64,000 bases of DNA. Source: Zeimonas sp050187175 (GTDB lineage: Bacteria; Pseudomonadota; Gammaproteobacteria; Burkholderiales; Burkholderiaceae_E). The stretch spans positions 1 through 64,000 of the forward strand of contig JBFWXS010000021.1 in the NCBI GenBank assembly GCA_050187175.1, in the 5' to 3' direction. The translations under genes and the position numbers were made by a program. How positions within the stretch are numbered: the stretch's first letter is position 1; every line of letters begins with the position of its first letter. Below, in pieces: positions 17,317 to 25,511 of the stretch. The notes under the pieces are model-generated. The model had not been told where the DNA came from. It ran no database searches and saw only the letters and a list, made by a program, of their open reading frames with translations.

Positions 17317-18237
17317 ATGTCGATGGCTGACCGCGACGGTCAAATCTGGCTCGACGGCAAGCTCGTCGATTGGCGTGAGGCGAACATTCACGTGCTGACG
17401 CATTCGCTGCACTATGGAATGGGCGTGTTCGAGGGCGTGCGCGCGTACAAGACCGTCTCGGGCACCGCGATCTTCCGGCTCAAGGAGCACACGCAGCGGC
17501 TGTTCAATTCGGCCAAGATCTTCCAGATGCAGCTGCCGGTCTCGTTCGACGACATGGTGCAGGCGCAGAAGGAAGTGGTCCGCGTCAACCAGCTCGACTC
17601 GTGCTACATCCGTCCGATCGCATGGATCGGCTCCGAGAAGCTCGGCGTCTCGCCGCGCGGCAACACCATCCACGTCGCCATCGCGGCCTGGTCCTGGGGC
17701 GCCTACCTCGGCGAGGAAGGGCTGGCCAAGGGCATCCGCGTCAAGGTCTCGTCGTACACGCGGCATCACGTCAACGTGTCGCTGGTCCGCGCCAAGGCGA
17801 GCGGCTACTACCTGAACTCCATCCTCGCCAACAACGAGGTCACGGCGCACGGCTACGACGAAGCGCTGCTGCTGGACACCGAAGGCTACGTGTCCGAAGG
17901 CGCCGGCGAGAACGTGTTCATCGTCAAGAACGGCATCGTCTACACGCCCGACCTCGCCTCGTGCCTGGACGGCATCACGCGCGATTCCGTCATCACGATG
18001 GCGCGCGATCTGGGCATAGAAGTGCGCGAGAAGCGCATCACGCGCGACGAGATCTATTGCGCCGACGAGGCGTTCTTCACCGGCACCGCGGCCGAGATCA
18101 CGCCGATCCGCGAGCTGGACGACCGGCCGATCGGCGAAGGCCGCCGCGGCCCCGTCACGGAACGGCTGCAGTCGCTGTTCTTCGACGTCGTGGCCGGGCG
18201 CAGCGAGCGCTACAAGCACTGGCTGACGCCGGTCTGA
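17317..18237 (+). CDS. ilvE: Branched-chain amino acid aminotransferase (class IV, PLP)
   Basis: Transfers the amino group between glutamate and the 2-oxo acids of valine, leucine and isoleucine. The 306-residue length is standard. The PLP-binding lysine is K160 within RAKASGYYLNS; other family motifs are HSLHYGMGVFEGVRAY (29-44), EGAGENVFIV and FFTGTAAEITP. A GGGAGA ribosome site precedes the ATG at 17317 by 6 bases. A -10-like TAAAAT lies in the short gap after glnE, so it may have its own promoter. A small zinc-finger gene follows after 5 bases. No sign of disruption. Confidence 0.96.
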   Translation: MSMADRDGQIWLDGKLVDWREANIHVLTHSLHYGMGVFEGVRAYKTVSGTAIFRLKEHTQRLFNSAKIFQMQLPVSFDDMVQAQKEVVRVNQLDSCYIRPIAWIGSEKLGVSPRGNTIHVAIAAWSWGAYLGEEGLAKGIRVKVSSYTRHHVNVSLVRAKASGYYLNSILANNEVTAHGYDEALLLDTEGYVSEGAGENVFIVKNGIVYTPDLASCLDGITRDSVITMARDLGIEVREKRITRDEIYCADEAFFTGTAAEITPIRELDDRPIGEGRRGPVTERLQSLFFDVVAGRSERYKHWLTPV

Positions 18238-18242
18238 CCATC

Positions 18243-18449
18243 ATGAGCGAAACCGCTAGCCGCACCCTCGCCGCCGTCGAAATCGACGGCGAGCATCTGC
18301 CGCCGTACTGTCCGAACCCGAAGATGCCGATCTGGTCGTCGCACCCGCGCGTCTACCTCGACATCACGCATACGGGCGAGGCGATGTGCCCGTACTGCGG
18401 CACCGTCTACCGCCTGAAGCCGGGCACTGTAGTCAAAGGGCATCACTGA
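18243..18449 (+). CDS. Small zinc-finger protein (zf-CHCC domain)
   Basis: A 68-residue protein carrying CPNPKMPIWSSHPRVYLDI and CPYCGTVYRL, the C-x8+-H-x13+-C-x2-C arrangement of the zf-CHCC family, also found in the mitochondrial complex I accessory subunit NDUFS6. The bacterial function is unknown; a structural zinc site is expected. The gene starts 5 bases after the ilvE stop and is presumably co-transcribed. The pair ilvE/zf-CHCC followed by waaF is a recurring order in betaproteobacteria. Confidence 0.88.
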   Translation: MSETASRTLAAVEIDGEHLPPYCPNPKMPIWSSHPRVYLDITHTGEAMCPYCGTVYRLKPGTVVKGHH

Positions 18450-18775
18450 GCCGGGCGCGGGGCAGGGCTGCCCCCGGCCCGCTCCGGGCCGCCCTGCTCC
18501 CCGCACGCTCCCCGCCCCGCTCCGCCCCCCGCTCGGTCTCCACCCCGCCCACTCCGGCGCCCGCGCGCTATCCATCGCCGATCCTCCCTGGTCTGTAGCG
18601 AATCCGCCGCTGTCAAGGCGCCCGACGTGAACTAGGGCGTTTGCAGCGCAGCCGCGGACGGTGAGAATCCTCACTCATCCGGAACGGGCCGCTGCCCGTT
18701 CCTCCCAATACCCGCATTCACAGCGCAGGCGTAGGATTGAGTTCGCGATCATTGTTGGCCGGCCCGGAGAAAACC
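18450..18775. other. Intergenic region with two hairpins between the zf-CHCC gene and waaF
   Basis: No gene is visible. The first 110 bases are C-rich and low in complexity. Inverted repeats lie at 18661-18674 (GTGAG/CTCAC around aatc) and 18681-18702 (stem GGAACGGGC, loop CGCT). Neither is followed by a T run, so termination is not certain; they could be protein- or RNA-level control elements for waaF. Confidence 0.5.
18681..18702. repeat. Perfect 9-bp inverted repeat upstream of waaF
   Basis: GGAACGGGC (18681-18689), loop CGCT, GCCCGTTCC (18694-18702). It lies 74 bases before the waaF start with no T tract. Confidence 0.7.
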
Positions 18776-19825
18776 ATGAGCGCCCGAGCGCTCGTCATCG
18801 CGCCGAATTGGATCGGCGACGCCGTCATGGCGCAGCCGCTGCTGGCGCTGCTGCGGCAGCGCGCGCCGCAGCTTCGCATCGATGCCGTCTGCGGGCCGCA
18901 TATCGCGCCGGTGTTCCGCGCGATGGCCGAAGTCGACGAAGTCGTGGAAGCGGTCAATAAGCACGGCCGGCTCGACCTTGGCGCACGCTGGCGGCTGGCC
19001 GGCCAGCTGCGGCAGCGGCGCTATGACAGCGCCTACGTACTGCCCAATTCGGCCAAGTCGGCGCTGGTACCTTGGCTGGCGCGGATTCCGGAGCGCATCG
19101 GCCATCGCGGCGAGGCGCGCCACCTGCTGCTGAACCGCCTGCACGACGGCGAGGCAGCCAAGCGCCGGCCGATGGTCGAGCACTACGCCCAGCTGGCCTT
19201 CGACCCCAAGCTGCCGCTGCCGGGCAAAGTGCCGGATCCCCGGCTGCAGCGCTCGGACGAGCGCGAGGCGGCGGTCCGGCGCAAGTTCGGCTTCGAGCCC
19301 GGCGCGCCGCTGCTGGTGCTGTGCCCCGGCGCGGAGTACGGGCCCGCCAAGCGCTGGCCGGCACGGCATTTCGCGGCGCTGGCCAGCCTGGCGGCCGCGG
19401 AATGGCCGGAGGCGGACATCGTGCTGCTCGGCTCCGCCAAGGAGCGCGGCATCGCCACCGAGATCACCGCGCTGTCCGGGCAGCCGCTGCGCAACCTGTG
19501 CGGCGACACCTCGCTGGACGAAGCCATCGCGATCGTTTCGCAGGCCAGCGGCGTGGTCTCGAACGATTCCGGGTTGATGCACCTGGCGGCCGCTTTCGGC
19601 CGGCCGCAGGTGGCCGTCTTCGGCTCATCGGACCCGCGCCACACCCCGCCGCGCTCGCCGCGGGCGCGCATCGAATGGCTGCACCTCGAATGCAGTCCCT
19701 GCTTCAAACGCGAATGCCCGCTCGGCCACCTGGACTGCCTGAACCGCGTGCGGCCCGAAGCCGTGTTCGACAGCCTGAAGCAGGCGATGCGTTTCGAGAC
19801 CAGCAGCATCCGGCCGGCGCGCTGA
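18776..19825 (+). CDS. waaF: ADP-heptose:LPS heptosyltransferase II
   Basis: A glycosyltransferase family 9 enzyme adding the second heptose to the inner core of lipopolysaccharide at the cytoplasmic face of the inner membrane. The 349 residues include the N-terminal PNWIGDAVMAQPL, the ADP-binding PGAEYGPAKRWP and SNDSGLMHLAAAFGRPQVAVFGSSDP, and the cysteine-rich tail CSPCFKRECPLGHLDCL typical of WaaF. I chose the ATG at 18776 because GGAG lies 9 bases upstream; the frame is open further without homology. Other LPS core genes are not in this window. Confidence 0.95.
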   Translation: MSARALVIAPNWIGDAVMAQPLLALLRQRAPQLRIDAVCGPHIAPVFRAMAEVDEVVEAVNKHGRLDLGARWRLAGQLRQRRYDSAYVLPNSAKSALVPWLARIPERIGHRGEARHLLLNRLHDGEAAKRRPMVEHYAQLAFDPKLPLPGKVPDPRLQRSDEREAAVRRKFGFEPGAPLLVLCPGAEYGPAKRWPARHFAALASLAAAEWPEADIVLLGSAKERGIATEITALSGQPLRNLCGDTSLDEAIAIVSQASGVVSNDSGLMHLAAAFGRPQVAVFGSSDPRHTPPRSPRARIEWLHLECSPCFKRECPLGHLDCLNRVRPEAVFDSLKQAMRFETSSIRPAR

Positions 19826-19925
19826 CGGCTGGCGGGCTGACGGCCGGCGCGCCGGCGACGCTCGAGCCGGGGGGTGCAGGCGGCTCCGCCTAGAATCCGT
19901 CTTTTCGCCCCGGAATGGACCCGCC

Positions 19926-20357
19926 ATGCGACGCGCACCGATCTTCACCACCGCCGAGGCCGTCGAGGAAGCGTTCTACGACGCGATGCAGCGCGCCGAC
20001 CTCGAAGCGATGATGACGCTGTGGGCCGACGACGAGGAAGTCGTCTGCGTACACCCGGGCGGCGGCCGGCTGGTCGGCCTCGAGGCCATCCGCTCGGCCT
20101 GGGGAGCGATTTTCCACAACGGCGGCGTCGACGCCCGCCCGACCTCGGTGCGTACTTATACCGGCGCGGTCACGGCCATCCACAGCGTCGTCGAACAGGT
20201 ACTGATCACCGGGCGATCGGGCCGCAGCGAAGTCGCGGAGTGCATCGCCACCAATGTCTACGTGAAGCACGCCAGCGGCTGGCGGATCCTGGTGCACCAC
20301 TCGGCGCCGACCAACGAGGAAAGCCCGCCGATCGCGGCCGGGACGATGCTGCATTGA
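19926..20357 (+). CDS. SnoaL-like (NTF2-fold) protein of unknown substrate
   Basis: A 143-residue cone-shaped NTF2-fold protein with the usual helix (VEEAFYDAMQRADLEAMMTL), the strand WADDEEVVCVHPGGGRLVG, and the C-terminal GWRILVHHSAPTN. Members are small enzymes or ligand-binding proteins; nothing here identifies a substrate. Its stop codon overlaps the proposed TTG start of the downstream hydrolase gene, so the two are probably translationally coupled. Confidence 0.8.
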   Translation: MRRAPIFTTAEAVEEAFYDAMQRADLEAMMTLWADDEEVVCVHPGGGRLVGLEAIRSAWGAIFHNGGVDARPTSVRTYTGAVTAIHSVVEQVLITGRSGRSEVAECIATNVYVKHASGWRILVHHSAPTNEESPPIAAGTMLH

Positions 20358-21403
20358 ACCCGCACGCCGTCCTCGACGCGGCGGCGGCACGGTACCGTGC
20401 TCCCGCCTGGCTGCCCGGCCCGCATCTGCAGACGATCTGGCCGGCCATGGTCACGCCGCGCCGCGCGCTGGCCTATCGCCGCGAGCGCTGGGCGACGCCG
20501 GACGGCGACTTCATAGACGTCGATTTCACCAGTACCTCCTCGTCGGGCACGCTGCCGGACGCGCGCCCCGATCTGCCGCCGCCCTTGCTGATCCTGTTCC
20601 ACGGCCTGGAGGGCAGTTCGGGCAGCCACTACGCGCTGGCGATCGCACGCGCGGCGCAGCAGATCGGCTGGCGTGTGGCGATTCCGCACTTCCGCGGCTG
20701 CAGCGGCGAAATCAATCGCGCGCCGCGCGCCTATCACTCGGGCGACTCGGCCGAGGCCGACTGGATCCTGCGCCGCTTCGCGCAGGAACACGCGCATGGC
20801 GCGCCCTTGTGCGCGCTTGGCATCTCATTGGGCGGCAACGTGCTGCTCAAGTGGCTGGGCGAACAGGGGCATGCCGCGCAAGCGGTCGCGGCCGCGGCTG
20901 CCGTGTCGCCGCCGCAGGACCTGCATGCCGGCGCGCAGGCCTTGTCGCGCGGTTTCAACCGCGTCTACATGCGGCACTTCCTGGGCAGCTTGCGCAGCAA
21001 GAGCCTGGCCAAGCTCGCTCAGTACCCGGGTCTGTTCGACCGCGAACCGCTGCTGCGCGCGCGCGACTTCTTCGGCTTCGACGACGCGGTGACGGCGCCC
21101 ATGCATGGGTTCGCGAGCTGCTATGACTACTGGGAGCGGTCGTCGTGCCGGCAGTTCCTGGCCGGCATCCGTCGGCCGACCTTGGTGATCAATGCGCTGA
21201 ACGACCCTTTCCTGCCGTCGAGCGCGCTGGCCGGCCGCGACGAAGTGTCCGATTCGGTGACGCTGGACTATCCGCGGCACGGCGGCCATGTCGGCTTCCT
21301 GGCCGGCGCACCGCCGGGGCGGCTCGACTGGCTGCCCGACCGCATCCTCGGATGGCTGCGGCAAGTGCTGTCCGATTCCAAGCAGGATCATCGCCATGGA
21401 TGA
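20354..21403 (+). CDS. YheT-family alpha/beta hydrolase
   Basis: About 349 residues of the YheT/ABHD1-3 branch of alpha/beta hydrolases. Motifs: WLPGPHLQTIWP at the N-terminus, the oxyanion region LFHGLEGSSGSHYA, the nucleophile elbow GISLGGN, an acidic residue in NALNDPFLP and the histidine in HGGHVGFL. The family acts as esterases or lipases of unknown physiological substrate. The start is a TTG at 20354 overlapping the previous stop (TTGA); no in-frame ATG precedes the PGPHLQTIWP motif, so the start is by elimination. It overlaps the next gene by 8 bases. Confidence 0.85.
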   Translation: MNPHAVLDAAAARYRAPAWLPGPHLQTIWPAMVTPRRALAYRRERWATPDGDFIDVDFTSTSSSGTLPDARPDLPPPLLILFHGLEGSSGSHYALAIARAAQQIGWRVAIPHFRGCSGEINRAPRAYHSGDSAEADWILRRFAQEHAHGAPLCALGISLGGNVLLKWLGEQGHAAQAVAAAAAVSPPQDLHAGAQALSRGFNRVYMRHFLGSLRSKSLAKLAQYPGLFDREPLLRARDFFGFDDAVTAPMHGFASCYDYWERSSCRQFLAGIRRPTLVINALNDPFLPSSALAGRDEVSDSVTLDYPRHGGHVGFLAGAPPGRLDWLPDRILGWLRQVLSDSKQDHRHG

Positions 21404-21965
21404 GCAGGTACTGCGCGCGATGGCGCGCTGGCCCGACGTCCCGGCCGTCAGCGGCTGGCTGCGCCTGGACAGGCGCGGACGCTGGCTGCTGGTCGATCGC
21501 GGGCGGCCCGATTTCGACGAGACTCGCGACGGCGCCGGCAGCCCGATCACCAGCCCGCAGATCATCGACTTCATCGGCCGCAACTACGCGGCCGACGAGC
21601 AAGGTCGCTGGTTCTGGCAGAACGGGCCGCAGCGCGTCTACGTCGATCTGGACAGCGCGCCGCTGGTGCTGCGCGTGCTCGAGCGTGCGGAGGCCGAGCC
21701 GGACGAGCTGCACATCGATCAACTGGTCACCCATACCGGCTTTCGCGTGCAGCGCGTCGACGCGGGCTGGCTCAGCCGTACCGGGGAGATCCTGCTGCAG
21801 ACGGATCTGGGGCCGGCCGTCGTGCACGACCTGGACGCACCGGCACTGCCGCTGCACGAGGACGGCGACGCGATCCTGCTGCGGCTGGAGGGTCGCCTGC
21901 TGCCGCTGCGCGAAACCGATGATGCGGCAGTCGAGCTTGGCTACGACCCGGCGCCGCATGTCTGA
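21396..21965 (+). CDS. Conserved protein of unknown function (DUF2946/DUF2944-like, assignment unverified)
   Basis: A 189-residue soluble protein beginning MDEQVLRAMARWPDVPAVSG, with no signal peptide or membrane segment. The pattern RWLLVDRG...ITSPQIIDFIGRNYAADEQGRWFWQNGPQRVYV resembles a betaproteobacterial family I recall as a DUF but whose number I cannot verify. It overlaps the hydrolase gene by 8 bases, implying coupled translation. A run of 16-bp repeats begins exactly at its stop codon. Confidence 0.7.
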   Translation: MDEQVLRAMARWPDVPAVSGWLRLDRRGRWLLVDRGRPDFDETRDGAGSPITSPQIIDFIGRNYAADEQGRWFWQNGPQRVYVDLDSAPLVLRVLERAEAEPDELHIDQLVTHTGFRVQRVDAGWLSRTGEILLQTDLGPAVVHDLDAPALPLHEDGDAILLRLEGRLLPLRETDDAAVELGYDPAPHV

Positions 21966-22058
21966 GTTGCCCCGTGTCTGAGTTGCCCCGTATCCGAGTG
22001 GCCCCGTAGCTGCTTCGACCCATAGCTGCTTCGACTATAGCTGCGTCGGCCCATAGCT
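21960..22058. repeat. 16-bp tandem repeats between convergent genes
   Basis: Three units of the form ctgagttgccccgtgt, then three related units such as tgcttcgacccatagc. The first unit overlaps the stop codon of the upstream gene. The repeats fill nearly the whole gap to the convergent M48 protease gene. Confidence 0.75.
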
Positions 22059-22085
22059 GAGCCGCCGCGTCCTCAGTCGTCCCGC

Positions 22086-23582
22086 TCAGCGCCCCGCGTT
22101 CTGCTCCTCACGCTCCTGGCGCCACTGCGCCTCCAGCTCGCGCAGCCGCGAGTCGATCTGCGAGGCGGTATAGAAATCGAGCCGGCTGCCGCCAGTCCGC
22201 TGCGCGATCCGCAGCTGCTCGATGGCCGCCGGCAGCGCGCCCAGCAGCACGAACTGCTCGGCGGCGGCGCGATGCGCACGCGCCGGCTGCCCCAGGCCGC
22301 CCTGCGCCTCCGACAGCAGCCGCCACATCTCCGGATCGCCGCGATTCGAACCGAGCGCTTCCTCGATCGTCGCGACCGCTTCGCGGTACTCGTGGCGCAT
22401 CATCATCACGCGTGCCTGCTGATGGATCAACGCGCGCGCCGACGGAAAACGCCGCCGTGCGTCGCCCAGCAGCGCCGCTGCCGCCGCCGCGTCGCCGGCA
22501 TCGATCTCGACCTGCGCCGCCAGCCGTTCGACGAACGGGTGGCCGTCAGGCAGCCGCCGGCGCAGCTCGGCGATCTCCTTGCGCGCGCCGGCGGCGTCGC
22601 GCTGCGCGGCCAGCACCGTGGCCAGGCCGAAGCGGCCGGCAGTCTCGTCCAGCGTGCGTTCGCGCAGCTGCCGCTCGAACAGCGCGCGCGTCAGGCGCAG
22701 GCCGTCGACGCCGGTATCGCTCAGCGCGCGCAGCTTGGCGCGTGCCAGCATGAAATCGAAGCTGTCGGCCCGCTGCCGGTAGCGCGTGGCGCCGACACGG
22801 CTCTGGATGTCGGCGATGCGCGCCGAGGTCATCGGGTGCGTGCGCAAATACTCGGGCGCATTGTTCTCGTACAGGCGCCCGGCCTGCTGCAGGCGGCCGA
22901 AGAATCCGACCATGCCGTTCGCGTCGAAGCCGGCCTGCCGCAGGATATCCAGCCCGATCCGGTCGGCCTCGCGCTCCGCGTCACGCGAAAAGCTCAGCAT
23001 CTGCTGCTGCTGCATCGTGCCGCCCAGCGCGGCGATGCCTACCGTCGCCTGCGGATTCGAGCGCGCCGCCAGGGCTGCCAGGACCAGCGTCGCAAGCATC
23101 ATCACCGACGTCTGGCGTTCACGCGCCAGCATGCGCGCGATGTGCCGCTGCGTGACGTGGCCGATCTCGTGGGCCAGCACGCCGGCCAGCTCCGACTCGC
23201 TTTGCGCAGCCACGATCAGTCCGGTATGGACGCCGATGTAGCCGCCCGGCAGCGCGAATGCGTTCAGCGTATTGTCGCGGACCAGAAAGAACTCGAACGA
23301 GTAGCCGGCCGCCGGCGTAGTGGAAGTCAGATCCACCGCGAAGCGGTTCAGATAGTCGGTGAGCTCCGCGTCATCGTGGATCTGGCCCTGGCGGCGCAGA
23401 TCGCGGACGATGGTCTCGCCTATGCGCCGCTCGGCGCCCGGCGCGAGTTCGTCGGCGCCCGCATCGCCGAGCCGCGGCAGGTTGTCGAACTGCGTCTGCG
23501 CGCCCGCCCACGGCGGCGCGCAGCACAGGACAGCGGCCAGCAAGGTCGAGAAGCAGCGCGATGCGAAAGCCGTGCCGGACAA
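22086..23582 (-). CDS. BepA-like M48 family metalloprotease with TPR tail (periplasmic)
   Basis: A 498-residue zinc metalloprotease with a clear signal peptide (cleavage after about residue 28, WAGA-QTQ). The active-site HEIGH is at residues 138-142 and the third zinc ligand is in EREAD (about 203-207). Residues about 270-490 form TPR-like helices. This layout matches BepA/YfgC, a periplasmic protease and chaperone that monitors assembly of outer-membrane beta-barrel proteins such as LptD. It is divergent from moaC with a 53-base shared promoter region. Confidence 0.88.
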   Translation of the reverse strand: MSGTAFASRCFSTLLAAVLCCAPPWAGAQTQFDNLPRLGDAGADELAPGAERRIGETIVRDLRRQGQIHDDAELTDYLNRFAVDLTSTTPAAGYSFEFFLVRDNTLNAFALPGGYIGVHTGLIVAAQSESELAGVLAHEIGHVTQRHIARMLARERQTSVMMLATLVLAALAARSNPQATVGIAALGGTMQQQQMLSFSRDAEREADRIGLDILRQAGFDANGMVGFFGRLQQAGRLYENNAPEYLRTHPMTSARIADIQSRVGATRYRQRADSFDFMLARAKLRALSDTGVDGLRLTRALFERQLRERTLDETAGRFGLATVLAAQRDAAGARKEIAELRRRLPDGHPFVERLAAQVEIDAGDAAAAAALLGDARRRFPSARALIHQQARVMMMRHEYREAVATIEEALGSNRGDPEMWRLLSEAQGGLGQPARAHRAAAEQFVLLGALPAAIEQLRIAQRTGGSRLDFYTASQIDSRLRELEAQWRQEREEQNAGR

Positions 23583-23635
23583 GCTCTTTTCCCTTTCTAG
23601 GGGGTTGTTATCATAGCCCCGTGCGGAGGCAGACC

Positions 23636-24151
23636 ATGAGTGATGACCCCAGGGCGCAGACGGCGCCCGCCGCGTCGCAAGCGCTGACGCATTTCGACCA
23701 GGCCGGGCAGGCGCATATGGTCGACATCGGCGCCAAGGCGGCGAGCCGCCGCGTGGCCGTCGCCGCCGGCACGATCCGCATGCAGCCGGCCACCTTCGCG
23801 CTGGTGCGCGACGGCAATGCCCGCAAGGGCGACGTGCTCGGCGTCGCGCGCATTGCCGCCATCCAGGGCGCCAAGCGCACGTCGGACCTGATCCCGCTGT
23901 GCCACCCTATCGCGCTGACGCGCGTCGCGGTGGATTTCGAGCTCGACGAGGCCGCCTCGGCCGTGCATTGCCGCGTCCAGGCCGAATGCCACGGCGCCAC
24001 CGGCGTCGAGATGGAAGCGCTGACGGCGGTGCAGGTCGCGCTGCTCACCATCTACGACATGTGCAAGGCTGCCGACCGCGGCATGACGATCGGCGACGTA
24101 CGGCTGCTCGAGAAGCACGGCGGCAAGTCGGGCAGCTTCGTCGCTGCCTGA
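23636..24151 (+). CDS. moaC: Cyclic pyranopterin monophosphate synthase (molybdenum cofactor)
   Basis: Converts the MoaA product 3',8-cyclo-GTP to cyclic pyranopterin monophosphate in molybdenum cofactor synthesis. The 171 residues carry DLIPLCHPI (84-92) and IYDMCKAADRGM, with the catalytic aspartate and lysine expected at D141 and K144. I chose the ATG at 23636, preceded by GCGGAGG. No other molybdopterin genes are nearby; the next gene starts 5 bases after its stop. Confidence 0.95.
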   Translation: MSDDPRAQTAPAASQALTHFDQAGQAHMVDIGAKAASRRVAVAAGTIRMQPATFALVRDGNARKGDVLGVARIAAIQGAKRTSDLIPLCHPIALTRVAVDFELDEAASAVHCRVQAECHGATGVEMEALTAVQVALLTIYDMCKAADRGMTIGDVRLLEKHGGKSGSFVAA

Positions 24152-24156
24152 ACGCG

Positions 24157-25095
24157 ATGCGCCCGCAGCTGCCCGCCGGCCCGGCTCCGACCGCGCTCGT
24201 TTCGGGGGTTCTCGTTTCGAGGTTTCTCGTTTCGAGGGCCCTTGCCTCGGCGGCCCTCGCCTCGAAGGCCCTTGTTTCGACAACCCTTGTTTCGACGATC
24301 CTCGCTGCGACGGCGCTCGCAGGGGTCGTGCTCGCTTCCAATGCCGTCGCGCAAGGCCTGCCGCAGGCGCCGCGGCCGGTGCCCGGCTCGCTGCTCGACC
24401 GCGGCGCGCCACCCGCGGGCGCCACCGTACCGCCGGCGCCCGCGGCGCCCACGGCGCCCGGCTCCGCGCCGACGAGGCGGCTGTCCAGCGGCAGCGGCTT
24501 CTACGTGACCGCCGACGGACATCTGATCACCAATTTCCACGTCGTCAACGGCTGTCAGCGGCTGGGACGCGGCGACGGCACCGAACTGACGCTGCTGGCC
24601 ACCGACCCCGCCAATGACCTGGCGCTGCTCAAGGGACCGGCAGTATTCGATGCGGCGCGGCTGCGCGCCAGCCCGGCCGCGCGCCAGGGCGAGGACGTGC
24701 TCACCTACGGCTTCCCACTGCAAGGCATGCTGTCCTCATCCGGCCAGCTGAACGCCGGCATGGTCTCGGCACTGGCCGGCCTGCGCGACAATGCCGGCCA
24801 GCTGCAGATCGACGTGCCGGTGCAGCCCGGCAACAGCGGCGGACCGCTGCTCGACCGTCACGGCCACGTCGTCGGCGTCGTAGTCGCCAAGCTGAACGCG
24901 CTACGGGTCGCACAAATCACCGGCGACATTCCGCAGAACATCAATTTCGCGATCAAGCTCGCGCCGGTACTCGCGCTGCTCGAAAGCCAGCGGATCTCGT
25001 ACCAGGTGGGCGACCTGTCGGCTCGTGCGCTGTCAAACCTCGAGATCGCGGACGCAGCACGTTCGTTCACGACCGCGATCTGGTGCCAGCGGTAG
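24157..25095 (+). CDS. Secreted trypsin-like (S1/HtrA-type) serine protease without PDZ domain
   Basis: A 312-residue protein. The triad is visible: H128 in TNFHVV, D154 in ANDLALL and S227 in GNSGGPLLD. No PDZ domain follows, unlike DegP. The N-terminus (residues 14-63) consists of ten pentapeptides of type LVSxx/LAxxx encoded by a 15-bp tandem repeat, ending in ASNAVAQG, which looks like a signal-peptidase site. The hydrophobic export signal therefore seems to be built from repeats and is about twice normal length. A Pro/Ala linker precedes the protease domain. The ATG at 24157 lies 5 bases after moaC. Confidence 0.8.
   Translation: MRPQLPAGPAPTALVSGVLVSRFLVSRALASAALASKALVSTTLVSTILAATALAGVVLASNAVAQGLPQAPRPVPGSLLDRGAPPAGATVPPAPAAPTAPGSAPTRRLSSGSGFYVTADGHLITNFHVVNGCQRLGRGDGTELTLLATDPANDLALLKGPAVFDAARLRASPAARQGEDVLTYGFPLQGMLSSSGQLNAGMVSALAGLRDNAGQLQIDVPVQPGNSGGPLLDRHGHVVGVVVAKLNALRVAQITGDIPQNINFAIKLAPVLALLESQRISYQVGDLSARALSNLEIADAARSFTTAIWCQR
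24196..24345. repeat. Ten-unit 15-bp tandem repeat encoding a signal peptide
   Basis: Ten consecutive 15-bp units beginning ctcgtttcg, ctcgcctcg or cttgtttcg, in frame, each giving a hydrophobic pentapeptide such as LVSRF, LASAA or LVSTI. The first eight units are clearly related; the last two are more diverged. Confidence 0.85.
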
Positions 25096-25178
25096 GGATA
25101 GATTGTCTAGGCGTGCCTCGGTTGATCAAGCAAAGACTTGAGCCGGGGATTTTCCCCCTCGAACACCACGATGTTGCC

Positions 25179-25503
25179 GGAGCGGCAGGCGGGGGCCGGT
25201 GGGGTGCGAGTCGGTCGGCCGCGGCCGAGGGGTCAGGCATCGGTGGGCGGGGTCTGTGCGGCGCCGAGCAGCGCAGTCTTGGGGCGGCGCGCACAGCGCG
25301 CTTCGTCTTCTATATCGCGGCATCTGTTTGAACGAAGCTCCCCAAAGGGGAGCGTAGTGAGTCATGCCGCGCCAGCCCCAAGACGAGCAGCGCAGGGAAG
25401 TCGGCCCACAGGGCCGACCGCCGCACCGACCCCGCCCACCGATGCCTGACCCCTCGGCCGCGGCCGACCGACTCGCACCCCACCGGCCCCCGCCTGCCGC
25501 TCC
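25179..25503. repeat. 325-bp nested inverted repeat (MITE- or REP-like) between convergent genes
   Basis: Two 84-bp arms (25179-25262 and 25420-25503) are reverse complements with one mismatch. Inside, cttggggc-ggcgcg and cgcggcat segments are also mirrored, and the centre is a perfect GCTCCCC-aaa-GGGGAGC hairpin near 25339. The element carries no transposase. It fills the gap (25096-25511) between the protease gene and mgtE, which converge on it; it could be a non-autonomous mobile element, a bidirectional terminator, or both. No clear target-site duplication was seen. Confidence 0.85.
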
Positions 25504-25511
25504 CCGCGCAA

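Noticed and set aside
24196..24345. Regular repeats that could suggest a CRISPR array
   Set aside because: Units are 15 bp, contiguous, without spacers, in frame inside a gene, and no cas genes are near.
25179..25503. Inverted repeat as an insertion sequence
   Set aside because: The interior is under 160 bases and has no plausible transposase; open frames there are mirror images of the arms.
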